A stretch of 64,000 nt of DNA from Cordylochernes scorpioides (GCA_030710605.1 CP092869.1:9087854-9151853); one strand, 5' to 3'; shown: positions 21,334 to 32,169, counted from the stretch's first letter. Numbers and translations: made by a program. The notes: a model not told the origin generated them from the letters alone.

Positions 21334-22660
21334 CAGGTCTACAAAAAAACCTTTTTTTTTGCACAAGAGAACCTGATGGTGTTTCTAGTGTAACTTTTCA
21401 TGCTGAACTCAAAAATCTAATCAGAAATTTCCCATCACCCATGGTTTTTGCCTGACGATCTTTTTTTAGTATTGGGATAAATACATGCATCCAACATGAA
21501 AGAGACTTACGAAAACATGAAACTGCTTTTGAAAAAGATAGAATATGAAAGATACGGTTGGAAAATATGCAGCGATTTGAAAGTCGTTGCTCTCTTGCGT
21601 GGATTACAGCTTGGATATACAAAATTTTGTTGTTTTCTGTGTGAGTGGGATAGCAGAGATAGGGAAAGGCATTACATTTAAAAAAATCTGGCCAAACCGT
21701 AAAATCTTTACTCCAGGATATAAAAATATTGCAAATCTACCCCTGATCGATTCAGAAAATATCTACTTACCACCATTACATATTAAACTGGGATTAATGA
21801 AGAACTTTGTCAAGGCAATGGATCGAAATGCCAGTGGATTTGCCTACCTAAAACAAAAATTTTCTAGTATAAGTGAAGCGAAGATTAAAGAAGGCATTTT
21901 CGTTGGACCTCAGATTCGAAAATTGCAGCAGGATGGAAATTTTCAAAATAGTTTGAATGAAGTTGAAGCGCAACATGGAATTCCTTTAGAAACGTTTGCA
22001 AAAACTTCTTAGGAAGTGTCAAGGTTGAAAATTACCGAGACATAGTTAATGATCTGTTGCTTTCCTACAAGGCACTGGGATGTAACATGTCCCTCAAGAT
22101 CCATTTCCTGCATTCACATCTAGATTTCTTTCCAGACAATCTTGGCGCAGTTAGCGATGAGCATGGTGAGAGGTTTCATCAAGCTATATCAAGCATGGAG
22201 AAGCGGTACCAAGGTAAATGGAGTCCCGCTATGCTTGCCGACGACTGCTGGGCACTCAAGAGGGATCTACCACAAGCAAAGTATAGAAGAAAATCCACTG
22301 TCACTGCTTTTCAATAATAAATATGTTTCGTTCATATATGCCTATATATTAACAATATTTCCAAATTCAAGTAGGTGTATCTCAGAAATATTGTGTAATA
22401 GAAAAAAACTAATGGTATATTTGGATTCAGGACATGTAGATAAGATGCTATTTCTTTGTGGACAAAGAAAAATATTTTTTGATAAACCAGTTACGTGACA
22501 TTGTTTGCAATTTTTAGTGTATTTATCCCAATACTAAAAAAAGACCGTCACGCAAAAACCATAGGTGATGGGAAATTTCTGATTAGATTTTTGAGTTCAG
22601 CATGAAAAGTTACACTAGAAACATAATCAGGTTCTCTTGTGCAAAATTCTTGTTGACCAG
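21334..22660 (+). mobile_element. DNA transposon with long terminal inverted repeats, family not named
   Basis: Inverted repeats of about 130 bp: 21350-21490 against 22510-22650, sharing GCACAAGAGAACCTGAT, CTAGTGTAACTTTTCATG and GGGATAAATAC. It encloses one frameshifted gene. It is inserted in another repeat whose halves lie at 21240-21330 and 22665-22700, as seen from the uninterrupted copy near 32200-32300. Confidence 0.82.
21496..22317 (+). pseudogene. Transposon protein of an uncharacterised multicopy family, frameshifted
   Basis: Three frames join into one protein: ETYENMKLLLKKIEYERYGW, LRGLQLGYTKFCCFLCEWDS (a CxxC pair), then PPLHIKLGLMKNFVKAMDRN, EAKIKEGIFVGPQIRKLQ, then MSLKIHFLHSHLDFFPDNLG and AVSDEHGERFHQAISSMEKR. 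I recognise this as a family scattered in arthropod and cnidarian genomes, usually annotated uncharacterised. Frameshifts near 21675 and 21990 break it. A transposase role is inferred only from the flanking inverted repeats. Confidence 0.75.
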
Positions 22661-22831
22661 TGTAATGGATAAAACGTCGTCTGATGTTCCAAACAGTTTA
22701 ATTGTTTAATTAATGTCCAGTAGATTTAAATCAATTTATTAAAATATACAAGTATCAGAGTCATCAATCAATTCTGTCATCGTTTGCTTTTGTGAATGGA
22801 ATAAATACCCAAATATAGCCATTTCTTATAA

Positions 22832-22902
22832 GCATCGGTGGTTCAGTGGTAGAATGTTCGCCTGCCACGCGGGCGGCCCGGGTTCGATTCCCGGCCGATG
22901 CA
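22832..22902 (+). tRNA. tRNA-Gly (anticodon GCC)
   Basis: A 71-nt cloverleaf: acceptor GCATCGG pairing with CCGATGC, D-arm box A-like GGTTCAGTGGT, anticodon stem CGCCT/GCGGGCG region with loop TGCCACG (anticodon GCC), T arm CCGGGTTCGATTCCCGG, discriminator A. A TTTTT terminator follows two bases later. All stems pair, so it looks functional. Confidence 0.95.
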
Positions 22903-22959
22903 TTTTTATTTTTACAATTTTTAAAACTCATTTATATTATTATCCCTATATATATATGA

Positions 22960-23367
22960 AAAAAATAGTACAAATTTAACATTGTACTGGGATAAGGTGC
23001 ATAAATTAAGAAAAAGGCATCTCCTTTTTCTTAATTTATGCACCTTATCCCAGTACAATGTTAAATTTGTACTATTTTTTCACATTGTGTAGCGTCCTTA
23101 CGCAATTCTGGCCTTAACTACCCGTTTCATGATTTTTCAGGATGCCTTAATGACCAATTTTTTTGGTCGTTGAGGTACAGCTTGCACCACGCTGATGAGG
23201 GCCAACAGCCCGAAACGCGTCCGTGGTTAGCTCTTCTTGATTAATCAAGAATGGGTATTTGGCCAATTCTGGAATAATTAAAAATCAACGAGAATAGTTG
23301 ATATTTATTCCGATAGATGGCGCCAGCCATCAGCAACTTTCAGTTGCACGATAAGGAGATGCCTTTT
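22960..23367 (+). mobile_element. Hammerhead-ribozyme repeat with palindromic 5' part
   Basis: Begins with an almost perfect 118-bp palindrome (AATAGTACAAATTTAACATT mirrored at 23064-23083, centre GGCATCTCC). Then comes the hammerhead at 23186-23227, a GATGGCGC box (23310-23323) and an end GATAAGGAGATGCCTTTTT. Related copies at 45190-45410, 58880-59160 and 63420-63765. Confidence 0.78.
23186..23227 (+). ncRNA. Hammerhead ribozyme, family 1 (complete)
   Basis: Stem I ACCACG (23186-23191) pairs with CGTGGT (23222-23227), 6 bp. Core CTGATGA (23192-23198). Stem II GGGC-CAACA-GCCC. GAAA (23212-23215). ACGCGT is a self-complementary stem III with no loop, then cleavage after GTC at 23221. The loopless stem III is known from retroelement hammerheads that act as dimers. 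Confidence 0.9.
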
Positions 23368-23746
23368 TCTTAATATATATATATATATATATAAGTCAGC
23401 GTATGTATGTATGTATGTTTGTCAACTATACACGTCCACAATACGTAACTAATATGACTGATATTTTAACAGTATATAAAATAGAATCTGGAAAAACTCT
23501 TAGTGAAAATTTCAGGTCTCTATCCCGAATATCCGTCGTGTTATTTGCAAATTTGCTCTTTCGCTCGCGCCTCTAGCGGTGAAAATGGGGGGTAATACCA
23601 TCTGACCTAATGTACATGTAAAGTTTGGAGCGGGACGTTTCACAAGAGTGACATCCACGGCTCCAATTTATAATTGTAACAAATAGTATTTGAATAAAAG
23701 CATTTAATCGGGTAAAACCCAGGCGTTGCCCGGGTCATTCGGCTAG
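23368..23746 (+). mobile_element. Helitron-like element, family C
   Basis: 5' part TATAAGTCAGCGTATGTATG and GTTTGTCAACTATACACG. 3' end with hairpin CCCAGGCGTTGCCCGGG, then TCATTCGGCTAG and T. The 5' sequence resembles the segment at 5806-5870 inside the composite Helitron. The start is uncertain within the AT run. Confidence 0.75.
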
Positions 23747-23795
23747 TATTGTCATAACCAAAAATGTACATAGCTTGTAACTGTAAATAATACAT

Positions 23796-23906
23796 CGGCA
23801 GCTTGGCGAATGTTATGTACCTAAGCCCCGATAGGTGGCGCGCGCTGTCAGCTTGGCAAGTGTTATGTACCTAAGCTCCGATAGATGGCGGGCGCGCTAG
23901 GCGGGA
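23796..23906 (+). repeat. Two-copy tandem repeat
   Basis: CAGCTTGGC-AATGTTATGTACCTAAG plus CCGATAGRTGGCG occurs twice about 53 bp apart. Contains the GATGGCG box seen in the ribozyme repeats. The following 23907-24620 shows no feature I can name. Confidence 0.7.
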
Positions 23907-24620
23907 ATTTTGTAAACAATAGTCACCATCTTGAGGGGTGTAGCCGATCGCCAGCCGTTTGGGTCTCTGACATTACTTCCTTAATTTACCATTATTTTTA
24001 TCCATTTAACTTAGTTTATTTCTTTTATCCCTCAAACTAACTATTTAAAGTCATCTAATAAATTATTATTTTATTCTACCCAAACGTCACCTTCATTACT
24101 GTGACAATATAAAATTAGGTTGCTTCTTTGTTCACGACTGATTGGCAATTATAGAATGGTCGTCTAGTCCTACCAACGGGTTGTACCAATCAGAACGATC
24201 ACTCTGGCAATGAACTAAGCAAGCAGCAAGTCAACAGAGCTGCAACACAAGTAAATATCTTCGAGTCAGGGAAAATTAAGTTGCATAATTATGAGGCTTT
24301 TTGTTAAAATTGACATGATCATTTATAACCCAACCTTCAATTAGAGGTTACCAAAAACTTGCAAGTTTTTGAGGCGTTCTCCCACGAGAGTTACCACTGT
24401 ATTTCATCAAGTAAAAAATTCCTTTACCTTGAAGATTCATCTAATTTGGAGCTTTTTACTTGATGAGGCAAAACCTTGCACGGTGAAAAAAATCTTTATT
24501 AGATGGGTTTCCAAGACTGATCAATTGGAGCTAAATTGATTCTTATGTAATTAAGTAATTAAACTTGGAACTTTTTGGTGTTTTTAGGCGGGCATACTCG
24601 AGAGGATTATAGGATTGGGG

Positions 24621-24720
24621 NNNNNNNNNNNNNNNNNNNNNNNNNNNNNNNNNNNNNNNNNNNNNNNNNNNNNNNNNNNNNNNNNNNNNNNNNNNNNNNN
24701 NNNNNNNNNNNNNNNNNNNN
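24621..24720. other. Assembly gap of exactly 100 N
   Basis: A run of exactly 100 N, the conventional placeholder for a scaffold join of unknown size. It sits where the left contig (with its unique 18786-24620 extension) meets a contig that begins inside the same intron in opposite orientation. Confidence 0.99.
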
Positions 24721-24867
24721 TTTTATAACAAAATAAACTTACCAACTCCAGGAATAGGATAACCACCTAAAAACAATTGACAATTGTTCTTTAATGAGTT
24801 TTTTATCAAATGAGTCAGGTATTTCTTTACTACAATAAGGAAGCAGTGTATTGTATTGTGTTCCCAG

Positions 24868-24969
24868 GTCACTTATGCCTTCTGTAAAGAATTCCTCAAT
24901 CTGCTGCTACAAAAGGTGAACGCTGAGGAGGTTGACACAACGGAGATCTTGATGCGGCTGTTCAAGAAG
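24868..24969 (+). CDS. RhoGEF exon b, right copy (DH domain)
   Basis: 102 nt, phase 0, acceptor TGTTCCCAG, donor GTAAGTCGAC. The peptide is identical to the left copy at 18537-18638 despite five nucleotide changes. It lies 147 bases after the N gap, so exon a of this copy is missing from the assembly here. Confidence 0.9.
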
Positions 24970-25681
24970 GTAAGTCGACTCGGTCAAGTAAACTTTACAA
25001 GAGAAGGGATTGTCAAACATAATCTTGAAGAAGGAATCAAAGTTTACGGCGACGTGTTTATTTTATTTGTGCGGTTTAATGTATATATATGTTATAAAAA
25101 TGAAAGATTTGATTTTCTGCTTGATTTTAGATCATGTTGAGAATTATGCCATGGCAATGCAGTCTTGGTTAATATCTTGAGAGTATAATAAAAATAGTGA
25201 AGATTAGAAATAGCTTTAATTGAGCTTATGGGATATATAAAAAGCATAATTTGAGAAAGGTATGCCTGACTTAAAGCGAAAGAATAAAAAAATGGAAAAC
25301 TTATTTACATAATGTAAAAGGATTTGAGCCGGCCATCGGGAAACAACAACAATAGGTTATATAAAGGGAAGTCGCGACATCTGGTGGTATACTTAACAGA
25401 ATATTTGAATCTATGAAAAATATATTAAATAAAATAATATCTTTATATGACATATATATTATTCTCTAGTTTCTTGCATAACAGCCTGTTGAAGGACGTC
25501 ATAGTATGAAAGCTTGGCAAGATTATACCGCACAAATAAAAAAAACTCGTCTCTGTTAGCTTTTATTTTTTCTTCCAAGTATACTTTGTCATTCCACTGT
25601 ATGATATAGTCTTAACACGGCTGTCTCTCAGTTGATAGTATAAATCAAATTTATGATAAACTTCTATAAAACTCCACAATA

Positions 25682-25923
25682 TGTGTGTGACTGTGTGTAC
25701 ACTAAATGAGACACTTCGTAATTTCAATATGAATAAGAATATATATCACGACGTTATTTTATTTATGAATTTGAAATATTTTGAGTGATTCCTTTTATCA
25801 AGTGGTTGTCCCTTGGTATGTCACTGTTACGTCAAGTGATCGGACTTTACCCTCCCGTCTCTCTCTGGGTTGTCTGTAGGTTGGCTTTATTATTCCTGGA
25901 AGAATATATGTTAAATTACGACA
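25682..25923 (+). mobile_element. Diverged LTR-like element, right
   Basis: Plus-oriented counterpart of 17577-17823, ending TATTCCTGGAAGAATATATG then TTACGACA. Related to, but clearly older than, the LTR family at 48416-51201. Confidence 0.5.
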
Positions 25924-26569
25924 TATATATATGTTTATTTTATGTGAAGGATCGTATTGAAAGACTACCCAACATTCCTCTATTCCCCCCATTACCAAGA
26001 TGAAGACCAAACCGTGGACCACTTCACCTGCCCTATCTTCAAATACCGAAGATTCCTGATTCGAGGATATGTTATATGTTATTTCAAGGTGTCACATCAA
26101 GTAAAATGAAATGAAAAACCTGTAGATATTACATGAGAGATTGCAAACTACATTGTTATTTCGTCGTTTTCTTTTTCCTTGATAAATGGGTACCACGAAG
26201 GCTTGTAACTTAGAAATAAATATATATTATTTCATTATTATGATTTATTCTCAGCTCCTCTATTATCTTTGTATATGAAGACACACACGGTATATCTCTT
26301 TGAATAAATACATTAGGTTGTTAGGTGAAGTTCTATTGGTGATAAAATTGCAAGCTCTCGAGAATGACGCTCTTTTACTGGCTCTAGTGTATAAACTCAT
26401 GGGCAATACTTCGCCGGTCGTCTTGTATTTTTATGAAGACAGAGGCAAATTTGTTCACACTTGGTTATCTCGTGTGTCTTCAATAAATATCACTGTAATA
26501 TCTTTGAGAGTTATTGTCTCAATCCCGATATACATGCTGAAAGTTACAACTTCCTTAAGTTTTGTCTTT

Positions 26570-26620
26570 TCTTTATTATGTATTTCGACTTAGAGCGCTA
26601 TGTCCCCCTAGGGACATTTG
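26570..26620 (-). mobile_element. LINE 3' tail with stem-loop, right
   Basis: Mirror of 16878-16928. The overlapping plus-strand 97-codon frame (26300-26593) has no recognisable domain, lies antisense to the LINE strand and is probably not a gene. Confidence 0.6.
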
Positions 26621-27352
26621 CACTTTAAAGGTAAACACAATTTTTAAAGAAAAGAAAGAAAGATATTTAAATATGTAGAGAATTATTATGCAAGTTAGTA
26701 AGATGAAAAGATAAAAATATCAACACATGTCCATAGTTCACTAAACACCCCTAAGCTGCCTTCCATAGAAAATACAGGGTATATAAGAAAACCAATCCAA
26801 TACAATAGTAGAGCGGTCTAGAGATTAATTTGGCGAAACCGCTGAGAGGGTTCACTACTGATTAGCCAAGCCCTCTCATTCAATAACTCATATCATTGCA
26901 GTAAGGTCTGTAGAGATAATATTTGATGATATTTAAAAGAAACGCATTGCCAGTAAATTTATTTGTGTAAAATTTTAACGATAGATGGCAATTAAATTTA
27001 ATTTAATAAAAATATCAACACACAATTGATATATTGTACAAAGTATGTAATATGTACAAAGGGTTGGTATGCAAATTTAGTTAAATGAAATCAAATTGTA
27101 AAGTATTGTGTGTATTCGAGAAAAAACAATTTATAGATTAAAAAAGGTTTTAAGGAATATTTTAGAATGAAAATATGTTAGATATTAGAGAATTATTCAA
27201 TCAAAACAATACTAAAAGAGTTAATTTCTAAATAAAAGCGTTCCAAAGGAATTTAGTAGTTTTTTAATAAAATTAAAATAAATCTGCAAAATGAGTTAAA
27301 TTTTATTGTCTTGGCCATAAGTGGCACATACCGAACGGGATGTTGTGCTCAG

Positions 27353-27469
27353 AGCTCGAAAGCCACAGCTCTGACTCAAGCCTACCACCGCTACACGCTC
27401 AACTACATCAACGCCCTCAATTACCTGGAGACATTGAGGAGACAGGTGGAGTTCAACGAGTTCGAGAAG
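27353..27469 (+). CDS. RhoGEF exon c, right copy (DH domain)
   Basis: 117 nt, phase 0, acceptor TGTTGTGCTCAG, donor GTAGGTGACG. Same 39-residue peptide as 16063-16179. The donor has G at +4 where the left copy has A, a mild intronic difference. Confidence 0.9.
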
Positions 27470-27489
27470 GTAGGTGACGTCTTCTTAGG

Positions 27490-27960
27490 TCGTTATGCTT
27501 CTTACCTATCACTTAGGCTCTGGGTTCAATCTCAGAAAAATCAGCTTTTTTCCTATTCCTGGCGTTATGCTTCCAGCCTATTACTGGCTTATGAACCTAA
27601 AGGCCTTGAAGGCAATTTGTTTCTAGGATTGTCTATCACGTAGGCCCCTGGGTTCAATCCCAGCAAAAGAGATTTTTTGTCCTATTCCTTGTTTAATGCT
27701 TCCTGCCTATCAAGTGGATCCCCTGAGTTCTATCCCAGCCAATAATATTTTTATCATTTTTCTGACGTTATGCTTCCTGTCTATCTCGTGGGCCCCTGGG
27801 TTTAAGCCGGCATATGGACCGAAAGGTCTGGAAGGCCATTTGTTCCTAGGATGTCTTTCACGTGAGCCTCTGGGGTCAATCCCAACAAATCAGCCTTTTT
27901 GTCCTTTTTATAGCGTGATATTTTCTGTCTATTATATGAACCCCTGTGTTCAATTCTAAA
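27490..27960 (+). repeat. 75-bp tandem array with tRNA T-arm-like motif, right
   Basis: CCCCTGGGTTCAATCCCAG or variants occur near 27645, 27720, 27792, 27867 and 27942 (spacing 72-75) plus a diverged copy near 27516. The box-B-like core suggests that part of a tRNA-related SINE was amplified. Confidence 0.78.
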
Positions 27961-28396
27961 CTTATTTTCATAGTTCACTTAAACACCTCGACCAAGAATA
28001 TCTCTACAGTGTGCCGAATATACAATCAGAACAACCCCAGGCCTTTCCAGTATTTGTCTTCGAAGACAGCTGCTGCGCTTAAAGTACAAGATACCAAATG
28101 AAAATCTTATTAAGGCAACCTTAGTAAACACTACACATAGAGCACTATGTATATTGAGGATATAATTATTCAAAGGACAAATATCTACTCTATTAGTAGA
28201 CTGACCATTTCTTGGTATCACACTGTAGATGATCCCAATCTGGACCACATATCGGACTGTAAAGAGACAAGGGTCGCCTCTCCCATCAAAATAGACGTCT
28301 AAAACCAGATGCCATCTATTGACCGTCGCTGCAACTAGCGGCCTCGGCTCGGTGACAAAGCCACAACACCAGCTTTGACAAACTGAAAAGCGTCCA

Positions 28397-28440
28397 CCTA
28401 GAGACCATGGTTTCGGGCTAATGGCCCTCGTCAGTCTAGG
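28397..28440 (-). ncRNA. Hammerhead ribozyme, family 2, right
   Basis: Same structure as 15093-15136 on the minus strand: CCTAGA, CTGACGA, GGGC-CATTA-GCCC, GAAA, CCATGGTC, TCTAGG. The only change lies in the stem II loop, so the fold is kept in both arms. Confidence 0.85.
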
Positions 28441-28603
28441 GCGGGCTTTATTCCATGAGATCCACATGGGATCTAATGGAATCTTGATTGACAATCTGCC
28501 AAAAAAGTGTTTAGCTGGCAAAGTGGCTGGGCCATATCTATGGCTAAAATATAGATGGAATTTTCTCCCGGCAAAATTTCCATCTATATCGGGCTGTGTC
28601 CAG

Positions 28604-28778
28604 TGGTGCTCGCGGGACTCCCGCTGCAAGAAACTCCAGCTGACAGACCTCTTGGTCTCCCCCGTCCAGCACATCATGCGAGTGCCGCTCATCCTGAAGG
28701 AGATCGAGACCCGCACGGAGGACCCTGAGGGGCAGCGGGCCATCGCCAGTATCCTGGAGAACGAAGAACATTCGCTCC
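28604..28778 (+). CDS. RhoGEF exon d, right copy (DH CR3 helix)
   Basis: 175 nt, acceptor GGGCTGTGTCCAG, donor GTGAGTTTC. Same peptide as 14654-14828 with the CR3 motif SPVQHIMRVPL. Followed downstream by a tRNA-derived SINE in the same intron. Confidence 0.93.
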
Positions 28779-28839
28779 GTGAGTTTCTTGCATAGTTTAC
28801 CTGAAGCAAACCTGGTATTATGTTATAGACACTATTTCT

Positions 28840-29143
28840 TAGGGGGCATGTGGAAGGATGGTCTAAACCTTTGGTTTTCAACTATTTCACCCGGGATAGA
28901 ATCCCGCATTGGGCACATTTTCTAATTTAAAAAAAAATGCCCCAATGGCCCTCGATTCTTGCAAAAGTCCAACCCAACCAGCGTGTGCAAGTAACCAAAA
29001 CATGGACTCTGGAACATTTATAAATGCAAAAGTCGAACTGCTTTTCACATGTGTAGACATGTGGTGTACTTACAGTTAAAGTAGTCGACAACTTCTACCC
29101 ACCATGATTATCATGGCCTGTACCACGTGTACTAGATTGAGCA
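28840..29143 (+). mobile_element. tRNA-derived SINE, right copy 2
   Basis: Head GGGGGCATGTGGAAGGATGG, body with TTGCAAAAGTCCAACCCAAC and CTTTTCACATGTGTAGACAT, end ACCACGTGTACTAGATTGAG. Older than copy 1, with a decayed B box. Confidence 0.8.
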
Positions 29144-29486
29144 AAAATAAAAACAGACGCATTCTACTTCACTCAATCTCATTATAGATATCAGATCTCC
29201 ATTGATGAGTTCTACTCATCCTCAAAAGACACCAACAACAAGTTCTACAAGCTTGATACACTAATATGATTGAGTAGAGATAAGAAATAAGAAATAGACA
29301 CAATCAACAAGCTCTACAAGATTGATTCCATAATATGGTTGAGTTATGATAAGAAAGTAGAAGAAGAATTTGCTTATGTTTTTTAGTTTCCAAGACATCC
29401 CTGAAGACATTTGTGTATTGGAAATGTCAATCAGGTTCTTTAACCCTCCCTTAGTTGTCCTAACCAGTGGTTTGCTGTGTTTCCAG

Positions 29487-29602
29487 GGGAGTTGGATGAC
29501 AAAATGAAGTGGCTCAAGAATTTCGAGCGTCTCCTGGAGATCCAGAAGAACATCGTGTGGCTTCCTGTGGCCGAGATGGATCCTAAAGTCTTCATTCCTG
29601 AT
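29487..29602 (+). CDS. RhoGEF exon e, right copy (DH end / linker)
   Basis: 116 nt, acceptor GCTGTGTTTCCAG, donor GTAAGTACC. Nucleotide sequence matches 13828-13943. It completes the Arg codon split from exon d and ends in phase 0. Confidence 0.9.
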
Positions 29603-30491
29603 GTAAGTACCTGGCTAGATAGGATGACAAAGAGAGGGTGTGAGGTTGGGTACTTGGTTATTATATATATCTGTCGTGATCGAATGGAATGGTGCAACCG
29701 TTATGCCTGAAATCCCCAAGGATTAGTTCCAGCCAAGTGAGCAGCGCGGACGTGCCGTAGCATTCGCCCGCGATGTCTGCCATGTTTATTTTTATAGATG
29801 GATGAATTTGTTTATTTACATTTTAACACAAGCCTAACATATTTACATACTTATTTTGGCGAAAAGAAATTATACATTTTGGATATTATACAAATTATTA
29901 CATTATATATACAAGATGTTATTATGCCGAATAGCGACCAAAAATTCGAACATCAAATTCCACGTTCTAATGGTAGAATTCCAGGAATATTCAGTGCCTT
30001 TCTAAACTTTTATTTGTCGAAGGTTGAGTAGTTTTTATTATATATATATAAGATGCTGTTATACAGCCTGTTGTCCTAAAATTCGAACATCAAATTCCAC
30101 GTTCAGTGCCTTTTTAAACTTCCATTTTTCGAAGAGGTTGGGCAGGTATTTATCATATATATATGTTATGAATAATTTGTTTGTTATTAGATAAAGGGTT
30201 GATAAGACAAAGGATCGATAAGATAAAGGGTTGAAGGTGCAGTCGTGATAAAAAAAATATATTTATTTACCATCAAGTAGCTTTTATTTTCAATTACTTG
30301 AGGAAATATTACACATTATTTATTTTAACAATTATATAGAATTTATAAAGTTAATCCTATATTAGTGATTCAAAAAGATAGATATGTTAACTACGCATAT
30401 TTACAGCAAAACTGAAAGTCATTCTAAAAACGATGATAACCAAAATATAGAAATATTTGAGTTTTTAGATTATATGATATATATATATATA

Positions 30492-31332
30492 CTAGCGGAT
30501 GTGTACCCGGCTTCGCCCGGGTTTTATCCGAGTGAAAGTTTGCCTAACGAATATTATATATTATGAAGTATAATAAACAATGCTAAAGATTAGCTTCAAT
30601 TATTAATCAAGATTGTGTGTGAATATGTGAGAAAGATGTAATATCGTTGTTGTTTTCTTGGCCGACTGTTTTACATATGGTGTTATCTTAAAATTGCTTG
30701 TTTTGAATATTTTTTTAGATTGAGTTGAATGAATTGCTGATTTTTTTTTTTGTATTTATATATAAATAAAATTAACTCTGTTGAATTTTTTTGTATTTTA
30801 TCGATAACAGCAAAGTTATGTATTTTAAAGTTAGGAAAAATATTTTGATGTTAAGCAAAACCTGCTCCATCTCGTTTTACATAAATGTTGAAAATTTGGT
30901 CGAAATTGATGCATTGTAACGAAAGTTTTTAGCGAACACCACTTATGAAATTTCCATTTATATAGAAGATATAATATAAATGAGTTTTAAAAATTGTTTT
31001 AAAAAATGCATCGGCCGGGAATCGAACCCTGGCCGCCCGCGTGGCAGGCGAGCATTCTACCACTGAACCACCGATGCTTTAAAAAAATCAAATTCATTTA
31101 TCGTCGCGACCAGTGCTGCGCCCTAGCGGTAAAAGACTGGAACTAACGCTTTTTGGTTTTTTATTTTAAAAAAAAGCACATTAACTTTTTTAGTTTTTTG
31201 AATAGCCTATATGTTAAACGAAATCTTCAGCTACCTACATGCGAAATTCCATAATGATTGAGTCAGTAGATTTTGCGTGATGCGATAACAAACATCGATT
31301 TCGCATTTCATTTTTATATATATAAGGAAGGA
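30492..31332 (-). mobile_element. Helitron-like element, family A, with tRNA-Gly, right arm only
   Basis: On the minus strand it starts TCCTTCCTTATATATA after AA and ends with hairpin CCCGGGCGAAGCCGGG and CACATCCGCTAG before T, like the element at 4442-6694. The shared 5' part includes TTTACCGCTAGGGCGCAGCA and TCGCGACGATAAATGAATTT. The tRNA follows this, at the point where the left-arm relative has no tRNA. 841 bp. Confidence 0.85.
31007..31077 (-). tRNA. tRNA-Gly (GCC)-like copy inside a Helitron
   Basis: Same 71-nt sequence as the gene at 22832-22902 except for two substitutions. One, in the T stem (CCAGG against CCCGG), breaks a base pair. About 40 bases downstream of both copies are also alike (motif ATTTTTAAAACTCATTTATA), so flank was copied too. 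It lies within the minus-strand Helitron-like element at 30492-31332, absent from the left arm. Probably a captured copy; transcription by Pol III is possible because the A and B boxes remain. Confidence 0.8.
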
Positions 31333-31369
31333 TTAATAATAGAAAAATAAAAATAAAAAGGTCAGGTGT

Positions 31370-31640
31370 TGATATTAAAAATAAAAATTACATATCCTGA
31401 CCAGGAGGACATGTGCTTTTCAGAAGGAAAGCGTCATATAGTGGAACAGAAATCAACTAAACATTAATTTATCCTGTTCCCTGATATTTGGCCAACCCAA
31501 TTGATTTATCAAGAAATTAGGTTGGCCAAATATCAGGGAACAAGCTAAATCAGTGTTTAGTTGATTTCTGTTCCACCAGATGGCGCTCTGCCTTCTGAAA
31601 AGCACATGTGCTCCTGGTCAGGATATGCCTTTTCTATTTT
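31370..31640. repeat. Long foldback repeat without ribozyme core
   Basis: Arms of about 130 bp: CATATCCTGACCAGGAGGAC is mirrored by GCTCCTGGTCAGGATATG. The centre TTGATTTATCAAG replaces the hammerhead found in 20320-20673. Carries the box CCACCAGATGGCGC at 31573-31586. Confidence 0.75.
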
Positions 31641-31798
31641 AAATATATTTATATGAAAAGCAATAGAAAAATATAAGATGTTATTATACAGACTAGCGTT
31701 TAAAAATTCGAACATCAAATTTCACGTTCTAATGGTCGAATACCAGGAATACTCAGTGTCTTTCTAAAGTTTTATTTGTTGAAGAGGTTTGGTAGATA

Positions 31799-32169
31799 TA
31801 TATATATAAAAATCGATGTTTGTATGTTTGTTTGTTTGTATGTTTATTTGTTTGTATGTCCGGTATACAAATTCGCAGTAGTTCACTAATTCAAACCAAA
31901 ATTTCTATACATAGGTAAAAATTACGGGGAAAACGATAGGCTATTTTAAAAAATATATAAATCAATTATTAAAACTATATATTCAAATTATTCTACTTAG
32001 CTCACGAACAGCGCCCTCTATCAAAGATTAGATTAAATTATGCTGATGCAAACAAATAGATAATGCTAATAACAAACAATTATAAAAATAAATCTTATCT
32101 AAATATATATCACTCGGGTAGATATGCACACGGGTCAATCCCGGGGCAAAGCCCAGGTCACCCGTCTAG
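31799..32169 (+). mobile_element. Helitron-like element, family B, right arm only
   Basis: Same 5' region (AAAATCGATGTTTGTATG) and 3' end (CACCCGTCTAG then T) as 20680-21031. The left arm reads straight through (near 13250), so it is an insertion. The exact 5' end is blurred by a TATATA run. Confidence 0.85.

Noticed and set aside
27979..28881. 300-codon minus-strand frame in the right arm
   Set aside because: It runs antisense through RhoGEF exon d and the hammerhead repeat. The left arm breaks the frame, and there are no protein-like features.
20990..32169. CRISPR-like or prokaryotic repeat reading of the repeated CGAAGCC hairpins
   Set aside because: Hairpins lie at element ends with TC/CTAG boundaries and A/T target sites, which fits Helitrons. 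There are no regular spacers, and the setting is eukaryotic.
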